From contig JAIXMF010000024.1 of NCBI GenBank assembly GCA_025201365.1, forward strand, positions 62,001 to 126,000: a stretch of 64,000 nt of DNA, given 5' to 3'. Each line of letters starts with the position of its first letter. Position 1 is the stretch's first letter. Shown in pieces: positions 44,961-58,491 of the stretch. The stretch is from Syncephalis plumigaleata (taxonomy: Eukaryota > Zoopagomycota > Zoopagomycetes > Zoopagales > Piptocephalidaceae). Position numbers and translations under genes: made by a program. Under the pieces are notes generated by a model. It searched no databases. It worked only from the letters and a program-made list of their open reading frames with translations, and had not been told where the DNA came from.

Positions 44961-47845
44961 TTAAATACCGAATGAGGCCATGATATGGGGATCCCAAGCG
45001 GTACCCGGATATCTCGTACGTTGTAATGCCGGCGACTGTAATAGCTGCAATCCTCCCGGTGTTGTCCTGAGTCGTTGAATGCCCGAGGTGCATTTGCTCC
45101 AGAATCGACCGAGCATATTGACTCGCTGCAACTCGGCCATCGCGTAGACGGAACTATACCGTCCGAGTGTATCCAGCAGTTGAGCAAATTTAATAATACA
45201 CGACACGGGATCCATCAATTGCCAGGCTGACTCGTTTTCAATGACATTTAGAAATACCCCCGCGGCCACACAAAGCGATTGCTGATAGTAGCCGTGCATG
45301 ACGGTAACCGTGTCGACACTCACGAGTTCCGCTATTTGTGTAATCTCCAAGGCGGCGCCTAAACACATTGACAATGGTTCCAGGTTCATCATGATAGATG
45401 GTCTATCCGTCGTAGTCGCGTTGATATCGTCATTACTATCATTATTGTTACTGTTGTTGCTGTTTAACTCAATGACAGCAGTTTCACTGCCATTGAGTCG
45501 CTCGTCAAATAATGCTCGGATACTACTGTATTCATCGGTGGGTGAGGCGTGCATTGGTGCGGTTATAGATGGTGACATGAGTTGAATCAACAATGTACGA
45601 TGCAAGGCATGAAGGAATGCGCTATACAAGGTGGCCGATAAATCAACGGTTATCGCTTGCGTTTCTTCCGGCGGCATAAGCATTGGTGCGGCTATTCTCG
45701 CCGATGTAGGTTGTGGCCGTGCTGCAACTGTTGGTGTGCCCAGTTTGCTAACACTAGGCTTACTTAGTCGATTGGCTTTCAATCGTTGTAGATTCGTGTG
45801 TATCTCATTGAATGACGCAAGCATTTTGGCCTCGCTACACCATTCATATTGGAGGCGTCGTTGTTGCGCCTTTAGCGCTTCCTTTTCCTCCCCCGTACAA
45901 CTGGACCAATTAGCAACCTCTCGGTAAAGCATACCACCTTCTCTAGCAGCTTAATTAGAATGAAAAGCGAGCGTACTGATACTTGGCTAAAAGTGGACCG
46001 TGCTGCTCTCCTTTACACGCTTCACTCGTCGACTCCTCTCGAATTGGACCGTCAAATTCCGGGTAATATTTCTTGTTCGCGTTAATAAATAGGTTTTGTC
46101 TAAACTCCTCAATGGTGCCACCCACCATGTCGTTGCATTCCTCAGTAGGCATCGGCACTTCCTGCTTTGTGAAATGTTCACCGAATGCTTGACCGGTCCT
46201 AGCACTCGAGAACCGATTCGACATAAATGTGTACCACCATGTTCTTCTCCAGGTCTCATCGTAGTTTATGCTATTATCGTCCATGCCATTCAGTTTGTTC
46301 GAGGATACAGCGGACATTTGCCGTAACTTATTTTGTACAATCCTGGAAAGTCTAATGGATAATTGTCGCATAATTTACTTTGCTTGCTTTACATTCGTTT
46401 GTACTGTTATCGTAAAACTATTTCATAGGGTATTTCTCTTTTGCCCTCAGAATAGCTAAATTTATATATATCAAATGAGTACTTACCGATATGATAATGA
46501 TTGACAAGCAAATGCCATTGGGCCATTACCTTCGCTGTAGAAGTAAACGCTAGTCAATATGGCAGTCTGCACGGTGGTCACATCCGGATTATCGAGTGAT
46601 CGCTGAAGAAGCATTCGTGCCTGATTATTGAGTAGACCGCCAATCTCTCCGGAACGCGGTAGCTTTTTGGAGAAACGTGCACCCAATGCCATGATTGCCG
46701 TTAACAGGCCTAATGGTATATTCCCCGAACTAATCAGGCCATTGAGCCATGACAAACTAAAGAGTGGAAGTTGCGGATGTGTTCTACGCACATAGATCGT
46801 AATTAGATGTTGAACTACCGCTGGATCGGGACATTTCAATGACGCCACGCTAATTGATGGATTTAAAACTGCTTTTTGCAACACTTTAACTAGTGTTTTA
46901 GATGAACGATGTCGCCCTCCACTGTCATCATCATCGTCATCATCGTCCTTCTTTTTATGATTGATATCATTGTAACTAGTACTATCATCGTCAGATACAG
47001 ATGCTGACAAAATAGGCGAGGGAAGATGCTCGTTTACGCTTGTACAACGACTTAGCGTTGCTTCAGCAGCTATAACTTCTTGTGTCCATTCATCGGCAAC
47101 TGGATATACAGCCGGTGATATAGGTGGCGATTTGGGCAGACGATGATGAAGCTGTGACGGGGTAACGCCAACAGTAAACGATACGGGAGCGACGGGTCTA
47201 CCAATCGGACATTGCTCCGTGGTAGGCGAGGGTAGAAGTGTTTGCCCTTGTTGCGATATGCCTTTAAGTAGATGCTTAGCCAATGATGACAATGATTCTG
47301 CATCAGTTTTACCCATGGCACTCCTAGATGTATGGATTGATTTGACAATGGCGATGCTGTTGCCTCGTATGTTTTTTCTTTTGTATTCGCTTAGTGATGG
47401 TCTTGAGTACAGCCACAAAAGTGCCCATTTCAGCTGCACCATAGACGCAGGCATTATTGCGATTCGTACAACTGCTGCACTGAGGACGACGCTGATCACA
47501 GCGTATTTTTCGCTGACGACACATGTCACATGAAAATGCTCGTCGTGTACGTGAACCTTTACGATGATTTACGATGATTTTTGCCGAATGAGCCGCTGAG
47601 TTACGAAATTGTAATGTATCATTTTTAGCTTGACGATCGGGATCAATGATGCTTGTCGCCGATAAAGCCGAGATATTCACCGGAGATTCGGATACACTTT
47701 CTGGTTGAGCGATATTTGCCCGCGGAAGTGGATGAGTCGTGGTTACTCGTTCCATTTTACCAGTTAGTTCATGATGCCGATGAAGATGATGCTGATGATG
47801 CTGGTGATGCTGATCGATTGCGTGACTAGTGGTGGATTTATTCAT
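44961..47845 (-). CDS. Zn(2)Cys(6) fungal-type transcription factor (array member 3)
   Basis: Minus strand, exons 47845 to 46487 (with a frame change near 47340), 46351-45977 and 45942-44961. The N-terminus is His-rich (QHHQHHQHHLHRHH). The cluster is FSCDMCRQRKIRCDQRRPQC then SSCTNRNNACVY. The middle homology region has LITIYVRRTHPQLPLFSLSW, LTAIMALGARFSKKLP and WRRTWWYTFMSNRF. The intron at SLSYR/LSRIV sits at the same place and phase (2) as in members 1, 2 and 5. A second intron of only 34 nt (45943-45976) restores KYQEGGMLYREV. Between cluster and middle region the frame changes by one near 47340; no GT-AG pair fits the phase. Most diverged of the five. Confidence 0.82.
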
Positions 47846-50742
47846 AATAGGCTATTCGTCAAGTTGATTGATGTACACTATGCGTGAGTATGAATATTCC
47901 GTAAATAAATAAATACCATACAACAAAGTAACAATACACGTATAAATTTATACGTAAGAACAAGGTTACCGCAGCTATTATATCATGAGCTGTGTTTATG
48001 CATGAACGTATAACGAATAGACCACTCCAGATGAGCAATATATATATAGGTATGTGGGTATAGGGAAACGCAATAAATTGGAATTCGAAAGATTAGTTTG
48101 CAATACAGTATACAGATATACTGCTTATGTGTTATCAATATAAGATATATATTTATGACACAACTGAGTAAGGATAAAGTAGAAAACAAAAACACCACAC
48201 TTATAGTGTATAAAGGAAGAGGAGGAAGAAGAGAGAGAGAGAGGAAGAGAGAAGAATAAAAATGTAGTATTTGAACACAAAGTAAACGTGAATTAGAGCA
48301 CATCGACAGTATGACCATCGCAATGCTACATGTATAGCTAGTAGGGATTGACAGTTCGAGGCAAATTAGTGCTGGCAATGCTGTCCCGTTACACGCACTG
48401 ATCATGTGAGTGCTGCATGTTCAACAAACGGACATTTGCGGCCCGGTCAATTAAATAGCGAGCATTGCTGTATTCTCATGGCTATGAACAAGTTATGGAA
48501 TACATGATTAATGTAGATGAATTGAATGACAGCCACGCTCTTTCTCTACAGAGTAAGTAGGAGCGGAGTGTCAATGCATCTGAATTAATAATCATTTGCG
48601 GTATAAGAGGTTTGCTTAAAATCTAACAGTTGCTCATCCAATGCTTTCATGATTATGATGAGTGCCTTGACTAATGACAATGCCCCATGCAATAATGATG
48701 ATTGTTATCGTTGTTTACTTTACTTATTATTGGTCACCCTTAGTGTGGGTAAAGAACAGCACAGGGCAAGTCTGTAACAGTGTTTAACTAAATTATGGCG
48801 TATGTATGTGCATGATCTATGGTTAACGAGCTGATTCATATCATCCTGGATTCTATGAGATAAAGGGGCATTTTATGTTAATGGCATTTGTTAGGAATAC
48901 ATAATAGTGGTAAAACATGTATTATAAGAACTAATCGAACAAACTTTGTCTCTATTATTCTATTCCATTATATTCTATACAAACTATTAAGCATATTCAT
49001 TAATAATCCCTTTAATCAGAATAAACGTCATGTCTTATTCCTACGTAGTTGTATAACAATAAGTAGAACAGAAACTATTTGACTGGCATTGAACGAGTTG
49101 ATATGATGAAACAGTGCAACACACACACACAGAGAGAGAGAGCATATAGTAGGACAATTAACCGCACTCGCACGTGATAACAATACCAACCGGTGCAACG
49201 TAGGATTACCACCTAGATCCGTCAACTTCTACTAAAGAAAGAGCAACTACTACTAGGTTGTCTTGTCTCGTTTCCACTGTTTTATGTTATCATGGATGCC
49301 AACCACATCCAAGAAGGCACTAAGAAAACGTGGGCCATTCCATCTTCCTCTACTTCTTCGGTCAAGCCAGGCGCAAGTAGTTGTCGTCGTAATAGTAGCA
49401 GTGTTTTGCCGTATTTGTTCAAAGGTCGAACACCAACCACATTCATCCATTCGCACTTCCACGTCTGCCATCATTGTATTTCCGTGCCACACTTTGTGCG
49501 GAGCCAGGTCTTGTTTAATAATAACGAGTATTTACCCACGGATAGATACAATTCTATGCTTTCTCCATATTTTGATGAGAATAAATCCATCAAGATTATT
49601 CAGTAGCATTCTCTTCATTTATAAGTAAAGAATTCTCCGTTTATTGGTAGAAAGGAGGTGAGTAGTTCGTTTTACGCTCTTTTTCTTGGCCACACGCATG
49701 AACGCACGCACGCACTCATTCATTCACTCATATCTCCACATTATCTCACACAACCAGTGGAAGTTGAAACTTTTTTTCTCTACTTGCCAAACGGACTACC
49801 TGATCAATGGTCAAGCAACGAATGAACGAATGAATACGTGCCTGATAAACATCAGTTAACTTTGATTGATTAGTAGATTGATTGACATAGGATAGTGTAG
49901 AGGGGCGTCACTCTCTCACACTCTTATTACATTATTCAATCGCATCTTACTGCATTTATTCTATTGCTACTATTACTCTACTCGCAGACTAGCCACTAAA
50001 GTCATCGTATCTTCTAGTGTTTCCTTATTCAATTGCTTTCTTTTTGTTTCCCTTGACGCTTTCTAGTTGTTGCTCCATTTTACCTTGTTGGTGGTTTCCA
50101 CGCATATAAGCTATTTAATTTCCTAGTAACACTCGTCTACTACGGAATATTGTAGTAAATACATACATACATACATACATAACACATACACGCTTTAGTC
50201 TCTTGTCAGAGGTTGAGGAGACATTTCGGGCTAGTCAACTCATTGGTATACGAAAGGATTGATTCATTATCCTCCTACTTGTTGATTTATGCGACCTTGA
50301 ACTGAAAACATAACTGCAAACAACAATAACAATAGCAACACTGTAGTAGTACTGCTTCACTTTCGACGAGGTTTTCGTGCAAAGTCCATTCTTTCTCTCT
50401 CTCTCCCTTCTTGCAATTACTTACCCACTTGCTCGCTTCACTTCACTTGTTCTTCTTTTTATTTCACACTTATTTTGTGTCTGTCCTCTCTCTCTCTCTC
50501 TCCACTCCTATATCACCACGATACTATCCCTGTGGCTTCTACACGCTCCTCTATCCAACTGACCCTATTTACTGTTATAGTTAAATAGCGTCATATATCG
50601 TCGAGGACCCTTAGTGATATCGCACGTGTGTGGTTCTCTCACTCTCACTCATTCTTTCTCTCTTTCTATTTGTGTGTGCGTGTGTTCTTCATTCATCGTA
50701 GCTACTGGACAAGTTGCGACTGACCAACGCTAACTCACCACC
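47846..50742. other. Long spacer, with an unresolved open stretch at 48.9-49.6 kb
   Basis: Upstream of two divergent Zn-cluster genes (47845 minus, 50743 plus). GA-rich run at 48222-48252, (ACAC)/(GAGA) at 49118-49141, ATACATAC repeats at 50158-50181, pyrimidine-rich leader 50390-50660 before gene 4. At 49253-49628 both strands are open: plus 49292-49606 reads MDANHIQEGTKKTWAIPSSS at its start, minus 49492-49253 contains GNTMMADVEVRMDECGWC. Neither matches a family I know, so no gene is called. Confidence 0.35.
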
Positions 50743-53700
50743 ATGAATACTTCCGACCTAATGGATACAGATATGAAAGACGCTACCCTGTTGTCTGGTG
50801 GTCAACTGGCAGGACAGTCGACCGGTAGCGACAATCAACCAGACCACGAGGAATACGACGAGGAGTACGACGAGGAATATGACGAAGAGTACGATGAGGA
50901 TAATGACAGTAGGAAAAGCTGTTCCCATATGTCCGATGTGCATACACCGCCCAGTGACAGCATCAAGACGTCGTCGTCCAAGAGTTCATTGCAAACGGCG
51001 GCCGCAGAACAGAGCTCGGCTCCCACAACCAAGAAGAAACGTTTGGCGCAAGCCTGCGACAATTGTCGTCGACGCAAGGTTAAATGCGATGGTATACGTC
51101 CATCGTGCAATAAGTGTATCCAACTTCGAATTCAATGCGCCTATCAGCCACGCAATCAAAAGCGTAAGCAACGTCAAGGCTACATCGAGAAACTGGAGAA
51201 TCGTCTGCTAGAGATGGAGCGACTACTTCGTACACAAACGGAAGCGGCCAATGCTGCCGCTGCAGTAGCTGCCGCCGCCGCCACTGACCCTAATATGACC
51301 AATCAATTCGCGCAAATGTCGAATGCAAATGGCTTTGCGGGTATCACAGACACGACGGCACTCATGCAACAAGCGATGCTTGGTATTATGCAGGACTATA
51401 ACGCACCGCCAGCTGATTTGGATCTACGACTTGCCTCGATTCCTGGTCTATTCGGTGCAACTGGTGCAAATGCCGCCAATCTAGAATCAGCGGCTAATCT
51501 CGTACGTCGCTTATCATCCACGCTACCTGAACTTGCGAATATGTCAATTTCCTCGACAACTCCTCAGCAAATGCAAGCAGATCTAAAGTATTCAGCGGCA
51601 ATTGATCCCAATAACATTTCCGTATCTAATGGTGGTGGTGGTGGTGGTGGTAACATCCATGCTAACGGCAATGCCAATGTAAATGGTAACAATATGTCGG
51701 CCGCAGCCGCAGCCGCCGCAGTAGCTGCAGTGACAGCCTCCGGTCTACCCGGTGATCTGAATCCATTGCTAGCCGCATGGATGACCGAGATACCGCAAGC
51801 AGTCAGTAATAATCTAACAGTTGATCCTGGCACCCTTTCTTTATTAAATGCGTCATCACAAGCTGCTGCTGCCTCGGCCGACATGCTACTATTGAATCCA
51901 CGTCCACCGATCAATGGTACAATCAATCCTGGCAGCCTATTAAGTCATTCTCCTTCGCCGTCCATGTCTCCTAGACTATCCAATTCGCCACCACCGCCAC
52001 AATTATCACTATCATCATCGTCATCATCGGCGACAACACTACCCACTCCACATCATAACGGGCATTCGCCTAGCGCTAGCACCTCCACAGGCAATGTATT
52101 TGTAAACAATATCAATTCCTCAACACCGCCTACCATTTCAAGCATGCCAACGACTGTCCCGTCCATGAACAATGTACACGCCAATATACCACCTAGTATG
52201 GAACCCATTGGCAATGCCACCTACTTGCCACCGGTACCCGATGACTTGTTGAAGCATTACTCTCGCTGTTCTTCACCTTCTGCTACCCACTAGGACCGAT
52301 GATCCATCCCCCGACATTCTACAAGCAATTAACGGCTCGTCGCGTTTCGCCCTTACTTTTATGGACGATGTGTGCCAATGCCGCTCGTTACTCGGATCAC
52401 CCGACGCTACAAGCTAATCATCTGCTTGCATCGGGTGAATTCTTTGCACAACGAGCCAAGGAACATTTGGTAATTTCTCAAAGTTCACCCAAGGTTCATG
52501 GCGTGCAAGGTGTACTGTTTCTGGGTATTTTCGAGTATGCACAAGGTAGAGCTTCTACCGCATGGGTTTATATGGGTAAGTAATGAAAGATTATAGTCGA
52601 TTCCAATATATATATATATATATATACTAATGTCGTTTATTTGCAACTCTAGGCATGGCAACGCGTATGGCCCAGTCATTGAAACTGCATCGACTAGATG
52701 ATCCGGCAATGGCATCACGTCGACAAGAACAACCGGAAGACTGGGTGTCGCAAGAGACTAAGCGACGCACCTGGTGGGTATGCTACCTCGTAGATCGAAC
52801 GGGAGCCATGGCGGCCGGTGTACCATCAGCCATCGATTCACGTGATATTGCCGTATCATTACCAAGTCCCGACCCTGACTGGGAAGTAGGCGCCAATCCA
52901 ACGGAGCATCCCAATGTTATGATGGGACCCAGCGACACCAAGGCATTCCTGGAGATGGAACCGGGAAAACAACTAGGACTACCGGAGGACATCACGTTTA
53001 GTCGATACGCGTACATGCTTCAACTGTGCACGCTAATGGGTCGCGTCAATCAATTCGTTATTCGACCACGTCTTGGCTATATTACACCGGAGGAGGACGC
53101 CGAGTTTGAGCAGCTTGATGCACTGTTAACCGCCTGGCCCAAAACCCTACCGTCCACGCTAAGCTTCTCACCTAACGATATCATACAACGCTCGGTGGGA
53201 CAGCATCGATACACCACTCATGCCATGTGTCTCCACACCTTCCACAACGTGACCGTGGCAATCCTACACCGGGCACGCTATCGATCACTCACCGGTAAGC
53301 AGCCGGATAAATACACCGCCATGACAGTGAACGCCAATGCTCCGGAAGGTTCGGGCGCTATGGTAGCCGCCGATATTAACAATGGTTCACCGCAAGCACG
53401 TAACGCCATGAACAGCAACGATGCACGCGGTCAGAATCCGGCCGAGTTATCATTATTACGCTGTGTACAGGCCGCACTCAGTGTAGTGCAGATTACGCAG
53501 CAAGGTCTCGGTCGAGTGGCTGTACGTTGCCATGTTCTACAGCCGTTCTGCTATCTTACATGTGCCATCATACTTATTCGCTGTCTCGAGGCACCGGTAC
53601 CTGTTAATAGTGCTATGCGTGCTGCTGCACAAGATGGATTTATGGTATTATTGAATGCGCTACGTGAATGTCGACCCTACTGGAAACTATCGGAGACCTA

Positions 53701-53815
53701 CTTGGCCATACTGAGCGATCTCGCCACGAAACTCGTCTCGCCGGCCAATTTGCAAACGAACACGCCACCACCGTTCCACCCACAATTGCCACGCCACTAT
53801 AGTCGTCATTTCTAG
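50743..53815 (+). CDS. Zn(2)Cys(6) fungal-type transcription factor (array member 4)
   Basis: Exons 50743-52575 and 52653-53815. An acidic repeat of (Y-D-E-E) units, residues about 36-53, is followed by the cluster QACDNCRRRKVKCDGIRPSC, NKCIQLRIQCAY and the helix GYIEKLENRLLEMERLLR. A long low-complexity linker has Ala runs, Gly6 and Pro/Ser-rich segments. The middle homology region has GPMIHPPTFYKQL, LLLWTMCANAARYSDHP, MATRMAQSLKLHRLDD and KRRTWWVCYLVDRTGAM. Near 52262 the frame changes as if one base were missing (LLKHY then FTFCYPLGPMIHPPTF). Its intron (phase 1) lies four codons before the site used by the other four. Target genes unknown. Confidence 0.88.
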
Positions 53816-56800
53816 ATTAGCACTGTTGTAGTAGAAGAAAGAAGTAATGCATATTTATTTCTATACACGGTTGGCTATAATCAGAATGAACGAAATGCGA
53901 GATAATAACCTGTAGGCTTTTGTGAATAGTCTGTCTGTCCTTGTGCGTATGGATATCATTATCATCAGCAGCAGCAGCAGCAATAGTAGCAATAGTAGTA
54001 GCAACAATGCTTCAAGTAATGTTGTTGCATTCACCAATCACTCATTTTTATCACACTTGCACGATATTCCTGTACACGTTGATTATATCACCTATATCAT
54101 CATTCTTAACAATATCGACAACCATCAATATCATCATTAACTCATTCCGTATTCGCCTTGCTATGATGAGTAGAGTGCATCATTTCTAAATCACTATAGG
54201 TCTCTTGATATGAATCATTCCATATCACATCAACCAATCAATCAATCAATGTTATTTTGCGTTTTTTACTGAATATATATACTCTGTTTTTTCTCTAGAT
54301 CATATACATAATGTAATTAGTCTGTAATGCTACATATACAAATACTAATTGATGATTAACAACACAATCGCGCAGTGTGCTTACTACACTTGTTCTGTTT
54401 GTCGTCAAATCCATGAATCCAATACTAGACCTTTATCCACTTGTTCGATTACCACCACTTATGAAACGTACTTCATACCAGCCAATTGTCTAATAGTTAC
54501 TCTTGTACAACTTGGTTTACCATTTTTCTAACTGTATACCTCATGAATGTGTTTCAAGTAGTGACAGCAACAATAGTAGCGACTAGTAATAATGAAATCA
54601 ATGGTTACCTCTGTACAATCATGACGCATTTGGTCGGAACACCTTCCATTGGTAGTTGAGGATCAGTTGCATGAAATACCAGAACAACACCTGGATATAC
54701 TGCCTTTTTTAAACTGAAATGACATGTACGTGTACTACGAGTATTTCATCATTAATATCATATCAATATCAACATCAGTATCAGTATCTTGCCATCATGT
54801 GATTGTAGTACAATCAGTAAAGGCTACTAGAAATCAATAGGTTTACAATGGAGAATAAACAAGTTTCCATGTTCTATCCGTTTTATCGTTGATAATGGTA
54901 ATGCAATGTTTTGATGTCGCCATAATCTTGGATGGCAACTGAGGCGCAATGATAACGGCATGGCCGATAGCAGCGTGTAAACGTGTTGGTAGCTAGTATG
55001 CACCTCCAATTGATGACTGCCTATGTCAAGTATACTGTTATATAGCTTGCTAATGATACAATGTTGCAGTTGGCCTGGTGGCACATCATAGTCGATGATT
55101 GGTCAATGATTCCGGTAGCTGAAACGCGCGTCTTATTGAGGATACTGAGAAGGCACGAGTCTATTCAGTTCATTTTTCTATTTTTTGCCATTGTAAGCAT
55201 GTTTCCTTTTTTCAATACAAAATGGATATCTACACGCTTGCATATACGCATATACACACATGCACACACGCACGTACACCCATGCACTTTACTGCTTCTT
55301 TCTCTCTCTTTTCGCTTTCTTTCTTCGCTGAACCGTCGTGACATTACACCTATGGACCATTCTATTGGAAACGCAACAAGAGATGCATAATATGGATGCA
55401 ATAAGGCTTTGGTTGCACAATGGGTTTTCTCACATGGACACAAAATGTCTATTGCACTGTCCAGCCTAAAACGGTAGCTCTGTTGTTTACTCAACATGGC
55501 TTCAAGGCCAACCAACTCAGCAGATGCAAGATGGGACGAGCACACGAGAAGTGTAAACAGGAAGACAGATTGTTTGACCATGATCATGACCACCATCAAT
55601 GTACCACTGCATTATTGTCATTATCGTAAGCTTATAGTGTAATCGATAAAGGAGAAAGAAATGTAAAATAAACGTATTATTTATATATATATATTGTACA
55701 CCATTTATATTTGATAGCGATAGAGAAATGTATACGGTATGACGTGTTAACGTGTAATGGCGGTATCAGATGTCACTGTATAATAGTCATCATTTGAGAC
55801 AAGGCATGCCACTAGTGTATAGGGTTGTTTAAGGTGGTCATCCACGCAATTGAAGCTGGATCCTTGGATGTAAGCGTAAGCGTAAGAGAGTAAGACTAAG
55901 AGAGAGAGAGAGAGAGAGAGGAGTAGTTTCATTGATATAATAAAGGGACGTGTGGGGACTCGATAGTCACAACTTTTTCTCTCTCTCTCTCCTGCAGAAA
56001 CAGCCATATCACCTTTGTTATACGGAGTCCTTCACGGTGTGTATATGTGTGTATGTGCGTGTGTGTGCATGTGTGTATCTGCTTCAATAAGCCTCTGCTC
56101 TACTATTATTGTTTTCTTTCTATTACTTCCTTGCTCTCTCTGTCTGTCTCTGTCCTGTCTCTCTTGTTCACAGTTACCGTGCGTATAGACGCATAAGACT
56201 TAGCACTCATACTTGTTTTGTTGTCCTTCCTTTACTCTTCCTACTTTATTCCTTTTTACAATTAGCAAGTGTTTTTTATCATATTATTGTCTTTTATTAT
56301 TGAATAGTACCACGTCTGTGCACGTAAGTAATAACAAGCGGTGTTGAATATATACATATATGTATTAGGTGCGTATGGTTCATCTCCGCTTCTTCTATAT
56401 TAGCAAAACTATACGCTTTCCTGTTGTCATTGTCATTGCTGCTATTGCTGTCCTATTTTATTACGAGTTTATACAAAAGTCAACGAGGGTGGTTACATTT
56501 TATTACACTTTGAGCAATTCTACGTTTGTTTCAGCATACTATTATTACTAATATTAATACTATCCTTAATTACTTATAAAAATGGCAAAAAGCGTATTTC
56601 ATTCTAATACAGATTTATCTATGATTAATAATACTAACCGTTTGTCATTCTTTTATGCTTGTCTTGATGTTGCTATTAATCAATTAATTGGTATACATAT
56701 ATTAGCGTGCAAGTCACTTTAGTAAGCTGTTACCATTGTTCTTCGTATAAGGCCAGTTCAACTCGATCAATTCAATTCAGTCAGTCAATCAGTCAATCAG

Positions 56801-56952
56801 TCAGTATAGTGCTATTAGTATCGACATTTGTTGCAGTCTTGCCTTCATCTAGATTACAATAATTAATACATTAGCGCTGTCTCATCTATAAAGCTCTTGG
56901 CACTGCTCATTTCTATTACAATTACACCTTCTGGGTTACATCTCCGTGGAAC
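53816..56952. other. Long spacer with a possible minus-strand secreted-protein gene at 54.6-55.6 kb
   Basis: About 3.1 kb. On the minus strand at 55575 a frame opens with a good signal peptide, MVKQSVFLFTLLVCSSHLAS, then AELVGLEAMLSKQQ. Further down, 55084-54827 is open (MPPGQLQHCIISKLYNSILD), and near 54715-54615 an exon-like stretch follows an acceptor: LKKAVYPGVVLVFHATDPQL. These could be exons of one gene, but joins are not settled. Simple repeats: CAGCAGCAGCAGCAG (53970), (GA)n at 55898-55920, (TC)n at 55978-55990 and TCAGTCAGTCAATCAGTCAA (56770-56800). Confidence 0.35.
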
Positions 56953-58434
56953 ATGGACAATTCCAATATCCCGTGGACAACTAATTCGGGACCACCTATC
57001 GCTGAACTGTTGTTTAACGGTGACAATGATGACTTGGACGAGCATCAGCAATACCTACACGATCTATTAGCTAACAATACGAATGGAATAGCTGGTCTGG
57101 AATCATTGAACCGTCTTCCCGCATCAGTCATGCATGCATTCATGTCGACTACACCCGAAAATACCTTGCCGTATTCTACCACTACTACTACTAGCACTAC
57201 TGCTGCTACTACTAGTAATACTGATGCTACCACTACCTCTCGTATCAATGACTCATTATCTATACTGGACTTCTCATCAACACGTTGCCAATCCGAGACA
57301 TTGCGCATCACGCCATCATCGAGTCAAAGCTCTGTACTACCTATCAAGACCGGCAAAGGACGTAAAGCATTTGCCTGCGATGTATGTCGAAAGCGTAAAG
57401 TACGCTGCGATCTACAACGTCCTAGCTGTTCCAATTGTCAGAAACGCAATGCTGACTGCTTTTACCGAACTGGTACGTTATCGTCACGTCGTACGAAAAG
57501 TAAAAAATCGAGTAAGTCTTCCGACAAAGCGTCTTCGCCGTCACACGCAGCAAACAGTAAACGGTCGGCCGTGTGTAAAACTAATCGTAATGATCGTCAA
57601 ACGTCATCGGCCTATTTAACAAACTTATCATCAGAATCGGCCGTGGATAGCGACAACTTGAACATTATTACCTTTTCAGCTGCTGGTACACCACCTCTAG
57701 CTGATCATTATCCTGATGATATGGCGATAACCTCTACATCTACTACTAGTACTAGTACCAGTACTACATTCGAACAAATCTGGCTTCATAGTCCATCCAT
57801 ATCGAATGCATCGTCTATATCGTCAGTATCAACCCGCGGTGATTCCTCCGTGTCACCTATGCTGACGCCTAGTGAACTGGACCAGTATATCAGCTATTAC
57901 GGATCATTGCAATCACCGCCAAACTCACCGCCACAATATGATGTCGGCAGGATAAATAGCGTCTATGGTGGTGGTTGGGATAAACAGCAGTATGCGGCAT
58001 CGACCATATCCTATACACCTGGCGTATCATTGAGTTTCGAACCGTCTCCAGAATTGGTGCAACATCTAATTGCAATGTATATCTCGCAGATTACATCGCA
58101 AATATCGTTCTTCACGGTGGGATGGCTTCAGAAAGAGCTGCTTAAAGGCGGCGTGAGTCGTTCACTCATCTACGCCATCATGGCTATGACATGTCGTCTT
58201 TACAACTCGGTAATCACGGGAGTTGACCCCGAGGCCTTGGAGAAAGCCATGACAGATCGTGCCGCCGACATATTGGCCCGATATACGGGCGTGCCCACTG
58301 TATCCACGGTGCAAGCCGCCATGATGCTGCAATCGGTCTATATTTGCAACGGCAATGCACAAGCAGCGGGTCGATATCATTACAAGAGCCTAAAGTAAGT
58401 AACCAGTTGACATGAGATGTTGCGCATGGTTGAC

Positions 58435-58491
<57 letters not shown>

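Noticed and set aside
45298-45927. Two plus-strand frames of about 95 codons
   Set aside because: Antisense of the last exon of Zn factor 3, which has clear coding continuity on the minus strand.
54230-54252. CAATCAATCAATCAATC and similar spaced repeats, considered as a CRISPR-like array
   Set aside because: A short tetranucleotide microsatellite without spacers; the genome is eukaryotic.
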